DNA of 64,000 bases from Ancistrus triradiatus. Its lineage: Eukaryota > Chordata > Actinopteri > Siluriformes > Loricariidae. Positions within the stretch are counted from its first letter, which is position 1. Every line of letters begins with the position of its first letter. Both the position numbers and the translations under genes were made by a program. Positions 1 through 12,369 of the stretch are shown here, piece after piece. Where the stretch lies: contig JAJAGP010000557.1 in the NCBI GenBank assembly GCA_025084515.1, positions 186,001-250,000 of the forward strand, given 5' to 3'. The notes under the pieces were generated by a model that did no database searches, was not told the origin of the DNA, and saw nothing but the letters and a program-made list of their open reading frames with translations.

Positions 1-1090
1 TGCTGTCATCTACAGTTAAAGTTGGGTGTAGTGTTAGAACTAACACACAGGCAATAGAAAGACCGCACAAGTCAACAAACAGGGATATGCATAAAGATGA
101 CTACAGAAAAATGACCTACATTATTTACAATATCAATGTGTGATCTATGGAGGGAACATATTCTTAAATATCATCCAGTCTTTATGTTATGCATTACTAA
201 AGTTCTACATCTCATCACATAAGGGTTTGGCTCTCAAACATGTCACGGTTCTTAAAACGGTACACTCGTTCCCCAAACGAGCACCAGCTCTGGCACCGGC
301 ACTGTGTCAGTGGAAAAGGGTTATGAATGGCTGAATCACAGATGCTGGCAAGGTTGGAGAAGTCATGACAGAAAGCTGTATTTCCTGTGGTTCAATGGCC
401 CAGTATTGCTCCTGCTTTTAGAGTCAGGCCAGAGCCCACCACAGTGCATGTTTACTGGCTGCAGGAATGTGCACTATTTAGTCCTGTCCAAAGCAGGCTC
501 AGTGGTCAGGATGTGTACAAACACAGTGTATAATGGCCCAGCCTGTAGATTCCACACTGGGTCAGAGCACTGGGAGGGGACTGATAGCATTTTAAGTGCT
601 GTTTTTAGCCAATTTAGTGAGAAATGCTGGTTTGATAAACATTTTCACCTCATTTTGGTTTAGATGTTTGACGGGGATATTAGGGTGGATTTGCTGAGTG
701 GAAGAAGTACAATGTCAGAGTTTTTCAGCAGGTGTCTTTTAAGACATGCTACAACTACAAAGTTAATGACTCAGTAAGGCAGCAAGCACAATAAAGTGAA
801 GTACTTTTTCTCCTGTTTTCCAAATATTTGATCACATTTGCCATTAAGCTTAAGGTTATGGTTGTCTTAAAGCACATTACATTTTTTATAATAAAAATAT
901 ATAGTGTAAATAATATGAAAAATATGCAAGCTTTTTAATATGAAAGAATGAGAATCATGGGTCTGCACCTGTCAACATTTCCTGCTAGCTTCAAGGGATT
1001 AAAACTTCATGAAGAACACGAGCAAGCATGTGATCAAAAGTGAACTCTGTCCCAAAAAAAACGTAATTAAATTATACAGTTAGGGCCAGT
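1..1090. other. Intergenic sequence, nothing recognised
   Basis: I see no gene or named repeat. A 119-codon open frame at 304-663 has no recognisable motif, and I treat it as chance. Confidence 0.4.
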
Positions 1091-1310
1091 CTGTGATTGC
1101 TAGTGAAAATGCTTTTTGAAAAATCATTGAGGAGAAGGATTTGCACTGAAGCAGGATAGTTATCCGAAAATGCACCTCAAAGCTTTGCAACAATTACTTG
1201 AAGACCAAAGAAGATTGATAAAGGAGTGATCACTGTCATGGACTTTCCTCCACATTCAACAGACCTAAAGACTTTGAAGAAAAAGAAAAAGCCAAGCATT
1301 CATAACATCA
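1090..1310 (+). mobile_element. Possible fossil Tc1-like fragment
   Basis: Plus-strand pieces read QDSYPKMHLKALQQLLEDQR and VMDFPPHSTDL, in the right order for the second and third catalytic blocks of a Tc1-like transposase. It is short and decayed. Confidence 0.4.
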
Positions 1311-1734
1311 TAAGATCATAGGTAAAATCATAAGATGCTCTTCGGAATTAAGGAGCTCCCAGATTTACGATGGGAATACGTTCCGATAAACCCATCATAA
1401 GTCGATTACATACTAAACCGAGGAGTTTAGATATACTGTATATATCATAGCATAGCTTACCTTAAACACTTTAACCTACACAAAGCATATCTTATAATAA
1501 AGTGTTGAAAATCTCATGTCATTTTTTGAATAACATATTGAAGGAGAAAAACAAAAATAAAATGGTTATTCCATTGGTGCTGCTGCTCAGCTGGCTGATG
1601 CCCGGATGCCCAGCATCTCCAGAAGAGTATCATAGTGTGTCAGTTGCATGAGTCTATCGCTTGCACAAAATTGTCAAATCCATGCCAGCTCAAGTGCATG
1701 CTGTCATTAAAGCAAAAGAGGGCACATTATTCAT

Positions 1735-2035
1735 TCATTCATTCATTTTCAGACCCACTTTCATGGGGATTTTGGGCCATACGCAGTAACACAGGATGCA
1801 AGGCAGGAACTAACCCTAGATAGGGCACCAATCCATCACAGACACACACACAAACACACTGGGACACTTTAGAGAGAACAGTCGACTGTATGCATATATT
1901 TAGAATGTGGGAGGAAACTACAGTACCCAGAGAACATGTAAACCCATCACAGACAGAGCCCAGACCGGGGGTTCTGTGGCGCTGTGAGGCGACAACGGTA
2001 ACCCCTTGGGCCACAGTGCCACCCAAGAGAGAACA
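1735..2035 (-). repeat. SINE-like repeat with (ATGA)n tail, minus orientation
   Basis: It starts with ATTCATTCATTCATT, the tail in reverse, and ends with a GCGCTGTGAGGCGACAACGGT block typical of this repeat family. Confidence 0.6.
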
Positions 2036-2384
2036 TACCAAATAATAATACATTCTAAAATTTATCTGTTGGTTTTTTTTTTCAAAGATACAACTTCTCA
2101 CTCAAACTGTTATACTGGTCATATGATTTGTAACAAAAACACTGTATTACATTTGAGAAAAATTTAAATAGAAGCCTTTTCATTAGAGGTCTCAGAATTT
2201 TGACCCCCAATGTGTATATTTGTGTTTAAATGCTTGATGGATATTAACATGGATTCACTAAGTGGAAGAAAAGTCTTTCGGCATGTACATTTTCAGACAC
2301 TTACCCGGGCCACTTAATGTCGATGTGCATAATTCACATTTTATTCGAACTTTGACTCCATGACTTTAGTTTCGCTCTTAGATT

Positions 2385-2616
2385 TATCATCTACGCCGCC
2401 CAAGGAGGTTGGGTCCCTTTTTGAGTCTTGGTCCTCCCAAGGTTTCTTCCTATAACACTCAGGGAGTTTTTCCTTGCCACTGTCGCCCAGGCTTGCTCAA
2501 TTTGGATTGACGCCATAGTTAGTAGGAGATAATCTAAACTTGTAAAGTTGCTTTGAGACAATGCTCCATTGTAAAACCGCTATATAAATAAATCTGACTT
2601 GACTTGACTTGACACT
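2385..2616 (+). mobile_element. LINE 3' end
   Basis: It contains GGTTTCTTCC, GGGAGTTTTTCCTTGCCACTG, TTGCTTTGAGACAATG and CTATATAAATAAATC, and ends in (TTGAC)n units. It matches the nested copy at 44249-44394 and extends further 5'. It is 5'-truncated. Confidence 0.75.
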
Positions 2617-3190
2617 TGATCACTCTGGACTTAATGACTTAAATTCAGTATGAGCAGGTTGATTAAGGCAGGGAGCATTTTTTTTCTTTCTTTAATTATT
2701 TTTACGATGAACAGTGTAATAACATCCAGGTATCCAGGTATCTATATAATTTTCTTTTTGCATGTTAATCCTTCCTGAACCTTTAACAGCTACCTGAAAC
2801 TGATAGACCAACAAAAAGCCGAAACCACACAATGGTACGTTGTGTTGAAAATGAGCGAGCACTGGGCTGTGGCTAAGATGTTGATGATGAAATGAAATCT
2901 AATCCCTGACATGTATGTAAAGACTGCCGGTATCTGTGAGACTGTGCTGATTCATATCCTGTCACACTCCTGTCTACAGCAAGTCGAAAGGAGACCACAC
3001 TAAAGCAAACTTGAAAAATGCGTGAAAACCTTCTGTGTCGTGTTCAAACGTAGTCTGTTTACCAGTACCATGTGAATTTGTTCAGCCATCTGTCTAAAAC
3101 GTGTTGCCTCACCTGTGGGTTCTCACTCTTTTGCTGTTGATAGGAGAAATGTAGGTCAATGTCGCAATAGAAATCCACTGGCACAGGGAA
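2617..3190. other. Intergenic sequence, nothing recognised
   Basis: AT-rich sequence between the LINE end and the (AG)n run; no supported feature. Confidence 0.4.
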
Positions 3191-3195
3191 AGAAT

Positions 3196-3198
<3 letters not shown>

Positions 3199-3254
<56 letters not shown>
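3199..3254. repeat. (AG)n microsatellite
   Basis: About 28 uninterrupted AG units. Open frames across it on both strands are low-complexity artefacts. Confidence 0.97.
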
Positions 3255-3255
<1 letters not shown>

Positions 3256-3288
3256 AAGACCACACTTAAGGCCCTTGGGAAGGTAATT

Positions 3289-3862
3289 TTATCAGTTCCT
3301 TGTACCATACTTACCATGCACTTTGTAGTTCTACTATTTTTCTAATGGTCAGGACCCCCTCACGATCATCACAGATCAGGTATTATTTGGGTGGTGGATC
3401 ATTCTCAGCGCTGCAGTGACAACATGTTGCTGGTGTGTTGTGCTGGTAAGAGTGGATCAAACCCTGCAGTGCTGCCAGGGTTTTAAACACCTCAGTGTCA
3501 TTGCTGGACTGAAAATAGTCCAACAACCAAAAAATGTCCAGCCATCACCATCATGTAGGCAGCATCCTCTCACTAACAAACTGTCTCTGACGTTACATCT
3601 GCAAGGTGGAGCAATGTGTCTAATAGAGTGCGCAGTAGGTGATCGCAGTGTTTAAAAACTACAGCCGTACTGCTGTGTCTGATCCACTCATACCAGTACA
3701 ACACACACTAACACACCACCATCACATCAGTGTCACTACAGTGGTTCTGACTATTAGAGAACAGAGTAAAGGGTCTGCAACTGCAGAACTATAAAATGCA
3801 TCTATATGGTAAGTGGAACTGATAAAATAGACAATGAGTGTAGAAAAAAGGAGGTATATATC
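3289..3862. mobile_element. Foldback MITE, copy 1
   Basis: The two halves are inverted: TTTTATCAGTTCC near the left end pairs with GGAACTGATAAAA on the right. CTAATGGTCAGGA pairs with CTGACTATTAG, and the GTGGATCATTCTCAGC block on the left has a decayed inverse partner on the right. The whole element could fold into a long hairpin. Copies are at 7926-8452 and 12370-12987. Confidence 0.7.
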
Positions 3863-4115
3863 ACAAACCTAGGGTCTGCATCTAGGTTAATTTCACACTT
3901 CCACAGCCACAGACATCTTAATCTTACAACATGTGCAGTCTGCAATCCACTACAATCACTTTGAGTGGCTGTAACTTCAAAGTTCACATGGGGTTCACGT
4001 CTCATCTTGAAGGTTATGTTCCTATTATGGGTGAACAATCTCACTAGAATGCTATAGATAAGTGACAAATCAAAGGAAAACAATAATAGCATAAAGTGTC
4101 TTAGTAACTGTGGTA

Positions 4116-4300
4116 GGACTGTGGTAGCCTAGTGGTTAAGGTGCAGGACTATGAACCAGAAGGTCCAGGGTTCAAATCCCACCTCAGCCAAGCTGCCACT
4201 GTTGACTCCTTGAGCAAGACCCTTAACCCACAATTGCTTGGATTGTAAGACTGTACCAATTGTAAGTCGCTCTGCTAAATGCTGTAATTGTAAGTGTAAG
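4116..4300 (+). mobile_element. tRNA-derived SINE
   Basis: The A-box region TGGTAGCCTAGTGGTTAAG and B box GGTTCAAATCC (4169-4179) lie at tRNA-like spacing. The 3' tail GTCGCTCTGCTAAATGCTGTAA resembles LINE tails of fish, and short TAAGTG units end the element. It is a SINE and not a tRNA gene, because no tRNA cloverleaf follows. Confidence 0.82.
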
Positions 4301-5754
4301 TAAGTTGTTGGGCCACCACAAGTCTCCACAACAGCTTTTAATGTGCCATGGCATACATTCTACAAGTCTCAGGAACTGTAATTCAGTGATGGAAGACCAA
4401 TTGAACGATATTTCCTCAACTGGTGGTTTGATGAATAGAGAGTGCTACCTAACACATCCCACTATCTATGTGTTTGGTTGGATTGAGTACTGTAAGGTTT
4501 ACAGCATTTTTTAAAGTTGACTGGACTTGCAGCTTTTGGTCATGCTACTGAGAAATCTGATTAAGGATGACTCATGTAGACTCAGGTTCCTTGTTATCAC
4601 ATTACTAAAGTGCATGTATCCCTGGTGACTGGATTATTGCCAAAACCTGATTCATGACAGTTTTCTGAAACGTTTTATGAGTAGTAAGTGGGATTTTGAT
4701 AGAACAATCACAAATCATCATCATAAATCTTAAAATCTTTATTTTATCATAAAAAGTCAGGGTGACACATGCCAGTCCAAAGTCTCATGCAACTGACCTC
4801 TTTAGACAGCCACCTAAAAATCCAGAGTTTGTGTTTCCTCTTTAATATAGAATAAAACGTGTCAACAGTGGAACTTGTCTTGATGAATATGACTTTTCTG
4901 TCTGCTCCAATATGACAGGAACTCAACTTCTAACAAGAGCTGCCAAAACTCCCTAACAGTCATAAAACACTTCATGTGTTTTCCAAAAGCAGGGACGGTT
5001 ATCCAACACCTTGCTCATAAACGCCTGAAGGCCAGGAAGAGGAAAGGCAAGGCTCAGAATGGAAGAAGGCTAAAACATGGCAGCCAGACTGTGGTGACTG
5101 TAGAACACAGCTTTAAAAACATTCACAGGCCAGCCTAAGTAGAATGTTATCTTTGGAGGAATCTGCTCCATCCATTTCTGCTGAACCCTGAGTAGTCTTT
5201 GTGTGACAGGTGTGTGGGCATGTCTGCACCAAAAACACAAAGGTTTTGTAGGAGTCTTAGGTGAGTGATGAGTCTTGGGCCCCAGACTTTCAGCTGATAG
5301 GAATCATCACCTGACTTAGACAATACAATCTCAATAAATGGTCCAATACCAGATGCCAAACACAGGTTGTAGGAACCACAATGAGTAATAACAATGTCTC
5401 TGTATTTTATACAGTTGTAGTAATTAAAGGGATCGTTGCTAATAATGCTACTTATTCCGAGTGGCACCATTTGTGAGTTTTGAGAAGTCTGCCTGTTAAA
5501 ACATTTGCAATCATGACACCATGTTGCTATGGTTAAATTAGCATCATCATTACAAACCTAAACACAGGGCACATTGTGAGATGCTTTAGGTCCTTCATTA
5601 CATATTTAACTGAGTAACAGAGACTTCATTTCTATTTTAAATTAAATAATCTTTGAGTGTGCTTCACTTTGAATGTAGGTCAAGGTGATTCTGCTGAACT
5701 AGGACTGGTATAATACATCAGAAGTTTTACATGATGCTTGTTCATAAGTTCATA
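4301..5754. other. Intergenic sequence, nothing recognised
   Basis: No gene or repeat that I can name in 1.4 kb. Confidence 0.4.
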
Positions 5755-6037
5755 CGCTGAATGGGCACTTCATTAGAGACACCCATCTAGTGGCACATTG
5801 GAGCTACTTTGGCCTCCATAACTGCAGCATTTCATCGTGATATAGATTCCACTCCGTGTTAAAATCATTCTGCAGGAATAGTATATTAGCAAATTACAAG
5901 GAGACACTGGCATGCTCTGAGTATTTTTCCTTTTCCTAGAGATACTCCATAGGATTAAGATCTGAAGCAAGGGAAACTAGCTGTCATGTCCTTAGAACCA
6001 GTCCATGACTATATGACATCCATTTTGCATATATACA

Positions 6038-6955
6038 CAGTGGGGCAAAAAAGTATTTGGTCAGCCACTGACTGTGCAAGCTATCTTACTTCTGTAATTT
6101 TCATCATAGCTACACTTCAACTATGAGACACAAAATGAGAAAAAAAAAATCCAGGAAATCGCATTGTAGGATTTTTTTAAAGAATTTAATTGTAAATTAT
6201 GGTGGAAAATAAGTATTTGGTCAATAACAAAAGTTCAACTTAATACTTGAGTAACATAACCTTTGTTGGCAGTGACAGAGGTCAAACATTTCCTGTAAGT
6301 CTTCACCAGGTTTGCACACACTGTAGCTGGTATTTGGCCCATTCCTCCATGCAGATCTCCTCTAGAGCAGTGATGTTTTGGGGCAACACGGACTTTCAAC
6401 TCCCTCCACAAATTTTCTATGGGGTTGAGGTCTGGAGACTGGCTAGGCCACTCCAGGAGCTTGAAATGCTTTTTACGGAGCCAGTCCTTCGTTGCCCGAG
6501 CGGTGTGTTTGGGATCATTGTCATGCTGGAAGACCCAGCCACGTTCCATCTTCAATGCTGTCACTGATGGAAGTCTCACGATACATGGCCCGTTCATTCT
6601 TCCCTTAACACGGACAGTCGTCCTGTCCCCTTTGCAGAAAAACAGCCCCAAAGCATGATGTTTCCACCCCCATGCTTCACAGTAGGTATGGTGTTCTTGG
6701 GATGCAACTCAGCATTCTTCTTCCTCCAAACACGATGAGTTGAGTTTTTACCAAAAAGTTCTATTTTGGTTTCATCTGACTACATTGATATTCTCCCAAT
6801 CCTGTTCTGGATCATCCATATGCTCTCTGGCAAACTTCAGATGAGCCTGGACATGTACTGGCTTAAGCAAGGGAACACGCCTGGCACTGCAGGATCTGAG
6901 TCCCTCTCGGCATAGTGTGTTACTGATGGTAGCCTTTGTTACTTTGGTCCCAAAG
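6038..6955 (-). mobile_element. Partial Tc1-like transposon, family III
   Basis: The CAGTGGGGCAAAAAAGTATT terminus at 6038 is intact, and the other end is missing beyond about 6955. Minus-strand coding at 6235-6651 keeps QHDNDPKHTARATK and SPDLNPIENLWREL, with a deletion after KVRVA. The HTH part is lost. It matches the longer copy at 47261-48843. Confidence 0.85.
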
Positions 6956-6989
6956 CTGCTTTACATTTTTTCTATTGTCTTCTATTATC

Positions 6990-7125
6990 TAAGCCCAGCC
7001 CCAAGCAAGCCAAGGACGACAGTGGTAAGGAAAATTTATGTAAACATTATAAGAAGAAACTTTTGGAGGACCAAGACTCAAAAAGGGGACCCATCCTCTT
7101 TGGGCGGTTTAGATAATATATGTAA
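6990..7125 (-). mobile_element. LINE 3' fragment, minus orientation
   Basis: The complement of GGTCCCTTTTTGAGTCTTGG and its neighbours, as seen at 2385-2500, is present here (CCAAGACTCAAAAAGGGGACC). The distal tail is missing. Confidence 0.65.
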
Positions 7126-7359
7126 TACTATTGACACGTGTCAGGAACAGTTCATCGATTCATGCTGCTTGCACCAAATTCTGTCTCTCCCATCAGCATG
7201 GTGCAGCATTCGAATGAGGATACACACTGACCCGGGTCCACAGAAAATTTGCACGTTTCATATTTATGCGCCACTCCGAGGTCACATATGTAATTTCTAT
7301 ACAGGGAAGCCCCAATTGTGGAAGGGCAGGTGTCTCTAATAAAGTGGTCACTCAGTGTA

Positions 7360-7920
7360 AGCGTAAAACATTTTGTTGAACAGACCTAATGATTTTACGT
7401 AATCATTGCCTTTGTTGCTAATGACATTAACAAACCATTTTCATATATTTATCATACATGTCTGTGTGCAGGCTGGAAAGCCACAGTGCACTAAAGTTAA
7501 TACAAACAAAAAAAAAACACTACGCGCTGTTACGCGATGACTGAGAAGGGTGGCTTTCTGACGTGCATGCACTTATGTGGTCAATGGGTGTGATTTATCT
7601 CTCCAATTTAACTGTGTAGTAGCCTAGACCACTAGTTTTTAACCTCCTGTCCACCACAAGCCACAAGCCTCAAACTTCCCATGACACAAGGGAGCCACAC
7701 TTCTGTACTATAAGTCTTTTATATAGGCTAATGTTTATATACAGCCTACAAGACTTGCAATGAACATTGTTACCCAGCTGATATAAGTGTTGAAAATCAC
7801 TGGCCTCTGTTAAGTAAATGAACAGATTTATATATAGTGCCTTTCCACAGCTTTATCCCAGAGCATTGTTCCAACCATGATGAATTTTTTGACCTACCAT
7901 GCATTACTAGAATCTTCTCA
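7360..7920. other. Intergenic sequence, nothing recognised
   Basis: No supported feature in about 0.55 kb. Confidence 0.4.
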
Positions 7921-7925
7921 TCTCA

Positions 7926-8452
7926 GTAGTCCAATCACTCTCAGCACTGCAGTGACACTGATGTGGTGGTGGTGTGTTAGTGTGTGTTGCACTGATATGA
8001 TTGGATCAGGCACAACAGTGCTGCTGGAGTTTTAAACAATGTTAATCTCACTGTCCACTTTATTACAAACATTCACCTTTTTGCACCTTGTAGATGTAAA
8101 GTCAGAGACAGTAGCTCATCTGTTGTTACACAGTTTGTGTTAGTCATCTTCTAATTCTTCATCAGTGCTCATAGGATGCAGCCTACAGGATGCTGGTGGC
8201 TGGACATTTTTGGCTGGTGCACTATTTTCAGTCCAGCAGTGACACTGGGGTGTTTTAAAACTCCAGCAGCACACACTAACACACCACCACATCAGTGTCA
8301 CTGCAGTGCTGAGAATGATCCACCACCCAAGTAATACCTGATCAGTGGTGGTCATGTGAGGGTCCTGACCATAAAAGAACAGAGTGATGGGCGCTAACAA
8401 AGTATGTAGAGAAACAGACAGACTACAGTCTGCAGATTATAAACTCAAACAT
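7926..8452. mobile_element. Foldback MITE, copy 2
   Basis: The left block CTCTCAGCACTGCAGTGACACTG is the inverse of CAGTGTCACTGCAGTGCTGAG near 8,294-8,315, and GGTGGTGGTGTGTTAGTGTG pairs with CACACTAACACACCACC. The left outer part is missing compared with the copy at 12370. Confidence 0.75.
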
Positions 8453-9470
8453 ATAGAATGCCTAAGACTTTTTTACCCTACTATATGTGCATTCTACTGA
8501 GAATGCTTATAGGTACTTAAGCAGGAAGGTTTAACTTGTACAAACCAACATGAGGAAGGTAATGAGGTACTTCTCATCAACTCCAAGCTGATATCAGTGC
8601 TCGACATCACAGAGTATCGATTTATAGTCAGTATAAATTGTGTAAATATATGTGAGCTTGTATTGTGTGTGTCGGTGTGTACATCGAGAGTGTACGTTGG
8701 CTAAGCATACAGTACCTCCACAGAGAGGGGACTGTAGCGTACCAGCACCATACACACAAACAACCATTAAGGAGCTGTTGAGCTCACCTTCATGAATGAC
8801 CTTCCTCAGACTCAGCATAAAGGCTATCTATGCTGCAGTGTGTGCCCTGACTGGACATGTAACCTGTGAAGGACTCATTGATGACTGCAGCTCTTACTAT
8901 AACCTTGCTGAGCTCGCAGTGCACAGGAAAAAACAGGCAGCACACTAAGTGAGAGTCACAGCAAATATATGGCATACACACATCACACTCGTAAATCAAT
9001 GCTGGGCCTGGAAATAAATAATTATTTAGTTCATGAGCAAGCGCAAACTAAGAGCCCCTGCTCTTAACACCTATTAAAGGGTAGCGAGAAAACATCTCAG
9101 GCTGAAAAACACAGAAGGTATATATCACCTGCATGCACATGCGCAGCTTTCATAGACAAGAACTTTATAGACATAGAAAAGGACTAATTTCTCTGTGCTC
9201 TGTTACAAAAGAGTCCTGTTTTTTTTTTTCAAAACTGACTAATAATAGAAGTCTAAGGACAGGTGTTAGGGTAGCATCAGTACCATTCCTGAAAAAACTT
9301 GTTTTGTATCATACTTTCATTACTTATTCTGCCAAAAGTATGTGAATGTAAGTTCAATTTAAAATATGTACTATTCAGCTTTTGTGGTTTGGCATTACCT
9401 TTATTCCAATTTGAGTGTGATTACACATGAAAACCAAAGAGTCTTAGGGAAAGGGAAAGCAACGAGAACT
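8453..9470. other. Intergenic sequence, nothing recognised
   Basis: No gene or named repeat in 1.0 kb. Confidence 0.4.
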
Positions 9471-9471
9471 A

Positions 9472-9681
9472 CAACCCCAAATCAGAAAAGGTTGGGACAG
9501 TAACACAAATAAAAAATAAAAACAGTGTGTCTTACATTTCCTTTGACTTTTATTTTATTGCAGACAGACCCTTGTTGCTAATAACAATCTGGATTTATGA
9601 AAATGTATTATGATTATTATTATTATTATTCTTATTATTTGCATTTTCCATCCTGTCCCAACCTTTTCTGATTTGGGTTTG
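9472..9681. mobile_element. Short MITE with Tc1-family-type termini
   Basis: This 210-bp element has about 27-bp inverted ends: AACCCCAAATCAGAAAAGG and CCTTTTCTGATTTGGGTTTG. TA flanks both sides. The ends match those of 30823-31602 and 59731-60662, so it is a highly deleted member. It contains a TTA-rich microsatellite at 9,613-9,640. Confidence 0.85.
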
Positions 9682-10440
9682 TACTTTATAAAACAACCAC
9701 CCCTGCATGGCTGGGCAAACAATAACAGAGGACGCACAGAGCTGCTGAATGCAAGGACCTTTTTCATTTTTAGAAGTAAATTGGACAGATACGACTGTAT
9801 CTGTGCGCACAGTAGTTATGCTTCAGCATCACTTTCACCTGTGTTAACCATTTAACAGTCAACTGCTTCTAAACATTAACTCCTAAAGGTGGTGCTATTA
9901 AAATCGTGACGCTTGATGCAGCAAGCAGCTTTTGCAAATAATAACTGTAATAGGAAAGCAAAAATAGGAAGCATGTGGTCCAGTAGTGTCTGTCCAAAAA
10001 TTCAAAAGTCTCTTGCTGTCAGAAGCTCTGTGTACCCTCTATTTTTCTGACTATTCAAGGATGGACATCACGGATGACGTGTACTGAGTTGTAAACTACT
10101 TCCTGGGTTTTAGCAGTGAGCTGCGTCTCGAGGAGACTGTTGAATTTACACTTGTTTACTATATGGCTACAGTGCATCTCAACCTACCTCCTGAAGTGGT
10201 TTGAGCATAACGGATATCAACTGATCTTGGGTGCATTTACACACACATTTTTATTTGGCTTAGTCCTATCCAGGTACAATTCACTAGCCCACTAGGATGA
10301 TCAGCAATTGAACAAAAACTACCAGAAGAAGATGGTGTTCTGAATGGCTTCAGCCTTACTTACACTCTCCACTTTCTTTATCTTCAGTGCTTAATTATGA
10401 GGTAATGTCTGTTTATTTTATGTTACATCCATAGTGCTAG

Positions 10441-10690
10441 ACGATTCCCAGTCCAGACTCTCTTCGTCTGTGTGGAGTTTGCATGTTCTCCGCATGTCTA
10501 TAAGTGTTTTCTCCAGGTGCTCTGGTTTCATCCCACTTTCCAAATGTGTTACATCAACTGGTGTCTGTGAAGTGCCCTATGATGGATTAGTGCCCTGTGC
10601 TAATGGTTAAGCAACAGCTCCCTGCAACCTAGACTTGGATTAAGCGGGTATGAAAATTAAATGAACAATGACAATTAACAACATAAACTG
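10441..10690 (+). repeat. SINE-like interspersed repeat, plus orientation
   Basis: It has GTGTGGAGTTTGCATGTTCTC, GGTGCTCTGGTTTCATCCCA, CCCTATGATGGATTAGTGCCC and a GATTAAGCGGGTATGAAAA end, the plus-strand form of the repeat at 53640-53850. Confidence 0.65.
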
Positions 10691-10784
10691 CAGAATACAT
10701 GACACTGATATGAACCCAATACCCATTATTTACTTCTATGCAAAACCAAATATGCCTGGTAGGATGGAATGATGTAGATCATTT

Positions 10785-11512
10785 CTTCTCAAATTTTTAG
10801 ACCAAGTACCACCCATCAAGTCACAACGTTCTAGTACCAGCTATGCGTCTCATCGCAAAAACACATACGGCACACACATACTTGTACACACTTGGTATAC
10901 TGCACATGTTTAGTGCTCACATGCCTCACAGCACACAAACCAATGTGGTTTTGGATCTTCCTCTGTTCAACTATACAGTAAATGAATCCCAAACTTAATC
11001 TCGCGTCGCACCATCTCACAGTGCTTTTTCTGAGTTTTTTGGCAACTAGCCGTGCCTCCTATGTCTAAAATAGCATCGGCTTGGGCGATTAATTAACTTT
11101 ATCTTAAACGCATTCAACAGGTGTGTTTGACTTACCAGTTTGGGTTCAGTGCTTCTGGCACCTGCAACCTTCAGCCATGATATAATAGTCGATTTATTCG
11201 AGACATTCATTTTCACCTATTGTTTTTGGACAAATGCAAAAGTAAAACTGATCAAATTTGAAATAAGGGAAGCAGTTAACACAATGTAGATGTAATGAAA
11301 TACAGATGTCTGTGTAGCCCAGGTGGTATTTTTAACACAAAACACAAATAAATTTTATTAACACAAAATTGTCTGAAACATATGTAATTTGCAAGTGAAA
11401 ATTTTAGATTTTTAATTATTAAATAGTTACTAATTAATACATTTTCCAAGGTCATCTGGCTCCTTCAAGTACCTCCAGTGGTACTCGTACCACAGCTTGA
11501 AAACCAGTGATG
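10785..11512. mobile_element. Probable non-autonomous element
   Basis: The left end (TCTCAAATTTTTAGACCAAGTACCACC) and the complement of the right end (GTACCACTGG near 11,468-11,500 and TTGAAAACC) are loosely inverted. I see no coding sequence, and the boundaries are approximate. Confidence 0.4.
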
Positions 11513-12369
11513 TAGATGTAGATACTCCATTCCAGAATGGATAGTATAGGATCAGTGCAAAATGTGAACATTTGTGCAAATTTACCGATTAACAAAATAG
11601 GAGCAGCTAATTACAAAGTGAGCAAGTATATCTTAATACCTGGTGTGTGTTTCAGCAAGCTAATCAGTTAATGTGTTTTATTGTTCAGGAGGTCAGGGTT
11701 GATTTAGGATCTCGACTGCCTGGAGAGAAAGCTATTGCAGAGCCCAGCAGTGGCAGCTGAGATGCTCTGACACCTTCGGCCAGATGACAGGATGGTAAAC
11801 AGAATTTGAGAATAGTGGGTCATCCACAGTGTTGGTGGGCTTTGGAGTTCCACTGTTTATTGTAGATGTCTTCATTCAAAAGGAGATTGACCTTGATAAT
11901 GTTCTCAGCTGTTCTCACTATCCACTCTAGGGTCTTGTGGTCTGAGGCAATGAATGTGGTGAGGAAGGATTGGGGGTTTCACGATGGTACAAGACCCTAC
12001 TCATTAGAGAGGTAAAGCCCGACCAATCTGCAGATAACAGGCACTCAGTAGGATCCATCAGAATGTTCCCTACACCACTATGTCACGCTGATGACATTGA
12101 ACATAGGTGCAGCTTTGAATATATAGGAACTAGGTTGTGTTTTCCAACTGTATTTATACATGACAAACCTGGATAAATGATCTGTATAATTGATCAAGCC
12201 CTTTACAGTAAGCATTATAATCTTACTCAGGTACAACCAGACACCTTACAGATGACACACCAGTCTAATTAGCCCTCTTTACAACAATGAGTAGTTTCTA
12301 TAAGTTTAGAATAAAACCATCTGTTCTTTAAGGACTGCATTACTAGTAGTGCTTACTGCTAACCAATCA
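11513..12369. other. Intergenic sequence, nothing recognised
   Basis: No supported feature in 0.85 kb. Confidence 0.4.

Larger units (their letters stand above)
5755..7357. mobile_element. Composite element with outer inverted termini
   Basis: The left end GGGCACTTCATTAGAGACACC is mirrored by GGTGTCTCTAATAAAGTGGTC on the right, near TA dinucleotides. Inside lie a partial Tc1-like element (6038-6955) and a LINE 3' fragment in reverse (6990-7125), so the outer element seems to have received two insertions. Its own remaining sequence is at about 5,755-6,037 and 7,130-7,357. I see no own coding sequence. Confidence 0.6.

Noticed and set aside
304..663. 119-codon plus-strand frame
   Set aside because: No domain, no start context and no splice evidence; it is consistent with chance in this composition.
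4116..4190. tRNA gene
   Set aside because: A and B boxes are present but the cloverleaf and acceptor stem are absent; the sequence continues as a SINE body and tail.
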